Position numbers and translations under genes: made by a program
Assembly (NCBI GenBank): GCA_947372155.1
Contig: CANBSM010000158.1
Location: 1-7,714, forward strand
Origin: Burkholderiaceae bacterium
GTDB taxonomy: Bacteria > Pseudomonadota > Gammaproteobacteria > Burkholderiales > Burkholderiaceae
Reading direction: 5' to 3'
Length of the DNA stretch: 7,714 bases
Shown: in pieces, positions 6,611-7,714 of the stretch
Layout: each line of letters starts with the position of its first letter
Position numbering within the stretch: position 1 is the first letter of the stretch
The notes under the pieces: model-generated
Seen by the model: the letters and a program-made list of their open reading frames with translations, nothing else
Told to the model about the DNA's origin: nothing
Databases searched by the model: none

Positions 6611-7495
6611 ATGATGAATTTTGACCTTGGAGACTTGCGGGCCTTTCTGGCTGTATCTGACTTGGGTAGTTTTAGGGCAGCCGCAGAAATTCTCCATATT
6701 TCACAATCCGCCCTCTCTAGAAGAGTGGATAAATTAGAGGCTGCACTGGGAGTGCAACTCTTTATTAGAACTACTCGAAAAATTGAGCTGACTACGACGG
6801 GACGTACATTTATTCATAAAGCTCGTAACGTCATGCTTGAGTTAGAGGGTGCTTTACTTGGTATGCAGGATATTGCTGGGCGTTTATCGGGCGAAGTAAC
6901 TCTTGCTTGTGTTCCTTCCGCAGTAGGATATTTTTTGCCATCTGTCTTTGATGCATATCATCAGCGCTATCCCGGCATACGTATTCGCGTTCTAGATGAA
7001 TCATCTAGCGATGTTCTGCTTGCCGTAACCCGTGGTGATGCAGATTTTGGAGTGACCTATATTGGCACACAAGAAGCAGATATTCATTTTCAGCCCTTAA
7101 TCGAAGAAGCATTTGTGCTGGCATGCCCAAGTAGCCATCCACTTGCAAATCGTAAAACAGTTACATGGAAGGATATTAGCCAGTACTCTTACATTGCCCT
7201 AGCGCAAGGTAGTGGAAATCGATTTCTGATTGATCAAGCCTTAGCACAATCTCAAGAGCGCCCACGCTGGTATTGCGAAGTTAACCATGTTCCCGCACTA
7301 GTAAGTCTAGTTGCAGCCGGCCTAGGGATTGGCGTTGTCCCTCGCATGGCATTACCCCCAGATAATCATGAGGGCCTTACCGCCATCCCACTAATTAAAC
7401 CAAAAGTTACGCGGAAGCTTGGCCTTATTTCTCGGCGAGGACGGCAATTGCCTGCTGCAGCACAACTGCTCTATGACATGTTCATAGCCAAGTAA
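6611..7495 (+). CDS. LysR-family transcriptional regulator
   Basis: This 294-residue protein is a standard LysR-type regulator. The N-terminal winged helix-turn-helix (about 4-62) includes LRAFLAVSDLGSFRAAAEIL, the recognition region ISQSALSRRVDKLEAALG (30-47) and LFIRTTRKIELTTTG (50-64). A linker helix follows (about 65-92), then the periplasmic-binding-like effector domain, with SGEVTLACVPS (93-103), the RGDADFGV strand and the VSLVAAGLGIGVVPR stretch close to the end. Such proteins bind DNA as tetramers and change promoter activity when a small ligand, often a pathway substrate or intermediate, binds. It diverges from the catabolic operon and very likely controls it, and may repress itself. 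TAGGA at 6598-6602 precedes the ATG by eight bases; a second ATG follows immediately. The effector is unknown. Confidence 0.95.
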   Translation: MMNFDLGDLRAFLAVSDLGSFRAAAEILHISQSALSRRVDKLEAALGVQLFIRTTRKIELTTTGRTFIHKARNVMLELEGALLGMQDIAGRLSGEVTLACVPSAVGYFLPSVFDAYHQRYPGIRIRVLDESSSDVLLAVTRGDADFGVTYIGTQEADIHFQPLIEEAFVLACPSSHPLANRKTVTWKDISQYSYIALAQGSGNRFLIDQALAQSQERPRWYCEVNHVPALVSLVAAGLGIGVVPRMALPPDNHEGLTAIPLIKPKVTRKLGLISRRGRQLPAAAQLLYDMFIAK

Positions 7496-7550
7496 ATATC
7501 TCCATAAAGGCCATTTCTTTGCTATTCTGAATACTCTATAAAGGAAATAT

Positions 7551-7714
7551 ATGAGCAACGAAAACCAAACCCAGAATGATGAAGATTTTGACTATGGGTG
7601 CGAGTGCGCAATGACCTTGCTCAACGAGCCAACCGAGGATCGTCTAAATGACTTAATTGATGAGCTAGATGAAGACGGGATGATCTCCACCGAAGTAGTC
7701 TATGGCTTGCTAGC
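7551..7714 (+). CDS. Small acidic protein, 5' part, function unknown
   Basis: An open frame of 54 complete codons starts at an ATG with AAGGA at 7541-7545, five bases upstream, and runs off the right edge. The protein begins MSNENQTQNDEDFDYGCECA and is extremely acidic: 16 Asp/Glu against one Arg and no Lys in 54 residues. C17 and C19 form a CEC pair. The stretch RLNDLIDELDEDGMISTEVVYGLL (31-54) looks helical and faintly recalls the N-terminal part of YecA/UPF0149-type proteins, but this is too weak to name it. There is no signal peptide. It follows the LysR gene by 55 bases on the same strand, with no terminator hairpin between, so the two may share a message. Confidence 0.75.
   Translation, partial: MSNENQTQNDEDFDYGCECAMTLLNEPTEDRLNDLIDELDEDGMISTEVVYGLL

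Noticed and set aside
6286..6697. Open frames on both strands across the divergent intergenic region (6286-6588 plus, 6479-6697 minus).
   Set aside because: They overlap the ends of the oxidoreductase and lysR genes in other frames, have no supporting ribosome site and encode no recognisable domain.
7537..7542. TATAAA just before the acidic-protein gene as a -10 promoter box.
   Set aside because: Transcription would start about two bases before the ATG and would leave out the AAGGA ribosome site, so the box is probably not used.
1..7714. CRISPR array, insertion sequence, attachment site or phage-type module.
   Set aside because: No regularly spaced repeats, transposase or integrase reading frame, or terminal inverted repeats were seen; all large frames are ordinary metabolic or regulatory genes.

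Overview
The window suggests a betaproteobacterium of the Burkholderiales, and its moderately low G+C makes a freshwater Polynucleobacter-like genome a reasonable guess. The clues are two Bug/TctC periplasmic binding proteins in one cluster, a family greatly expanded in Burkholderiales, together with an IorAB-type molybdenum oxidoreductase. The taxon is inferred from gene content and composition, not from a marker gene.

Layout: eight genes run on the minus strand from about 6360 down to the left edge. In transcription order they are an Ldh-family NAD(P)-dependent oxidoreductase, a Bug/TctC binding protein, an MBL-fold metallo-hydrolase, a family-3 solute-binding-fold protein with no signal peptide, a second Bug/TctC protein, an alpha/beta-hydrolase-fold protein, a (2Fe-2S) subunit and the Tat-exported molybdopterin subunit (cut by the window edge). 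The first six are 4 to 34 bases apart and look like one operon. A 135-base gap (790-924) separates them from the molybdenum enzyme genes. It holds a perfect 16-bp palindrome and a 21-bp-phased direct repeat, so the enzyme pair may have its own control point. A LysR-type regulator (6611-7495) diverges from the operon across 250 bases. A very acidic small protein begins at 7551 on the plus strand and runs off the right edge.

Working model (inference): this is a LysR-controlled catabolic locus for a small organic acid, lactone or N-heterocycle. The Bug proteins would capture the substrate in the periplasm, the molybdenum enzyme would hydroxylate or oxidise it there, and the MBL hydrolase and Ldh-type dehydrogenase would process products in the cytoplasm. 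No membrane transport components lie in the window, and the substrate cannot be read from the sequence.

The most unusual points are an alpha/beta hydrolase whose nucleophile position is lysine instead of serine, with the other two triad positions also non-canonical; a binding-fold protein that has no signal peptide and no room for one; and structured intergenic regions that look like operators.
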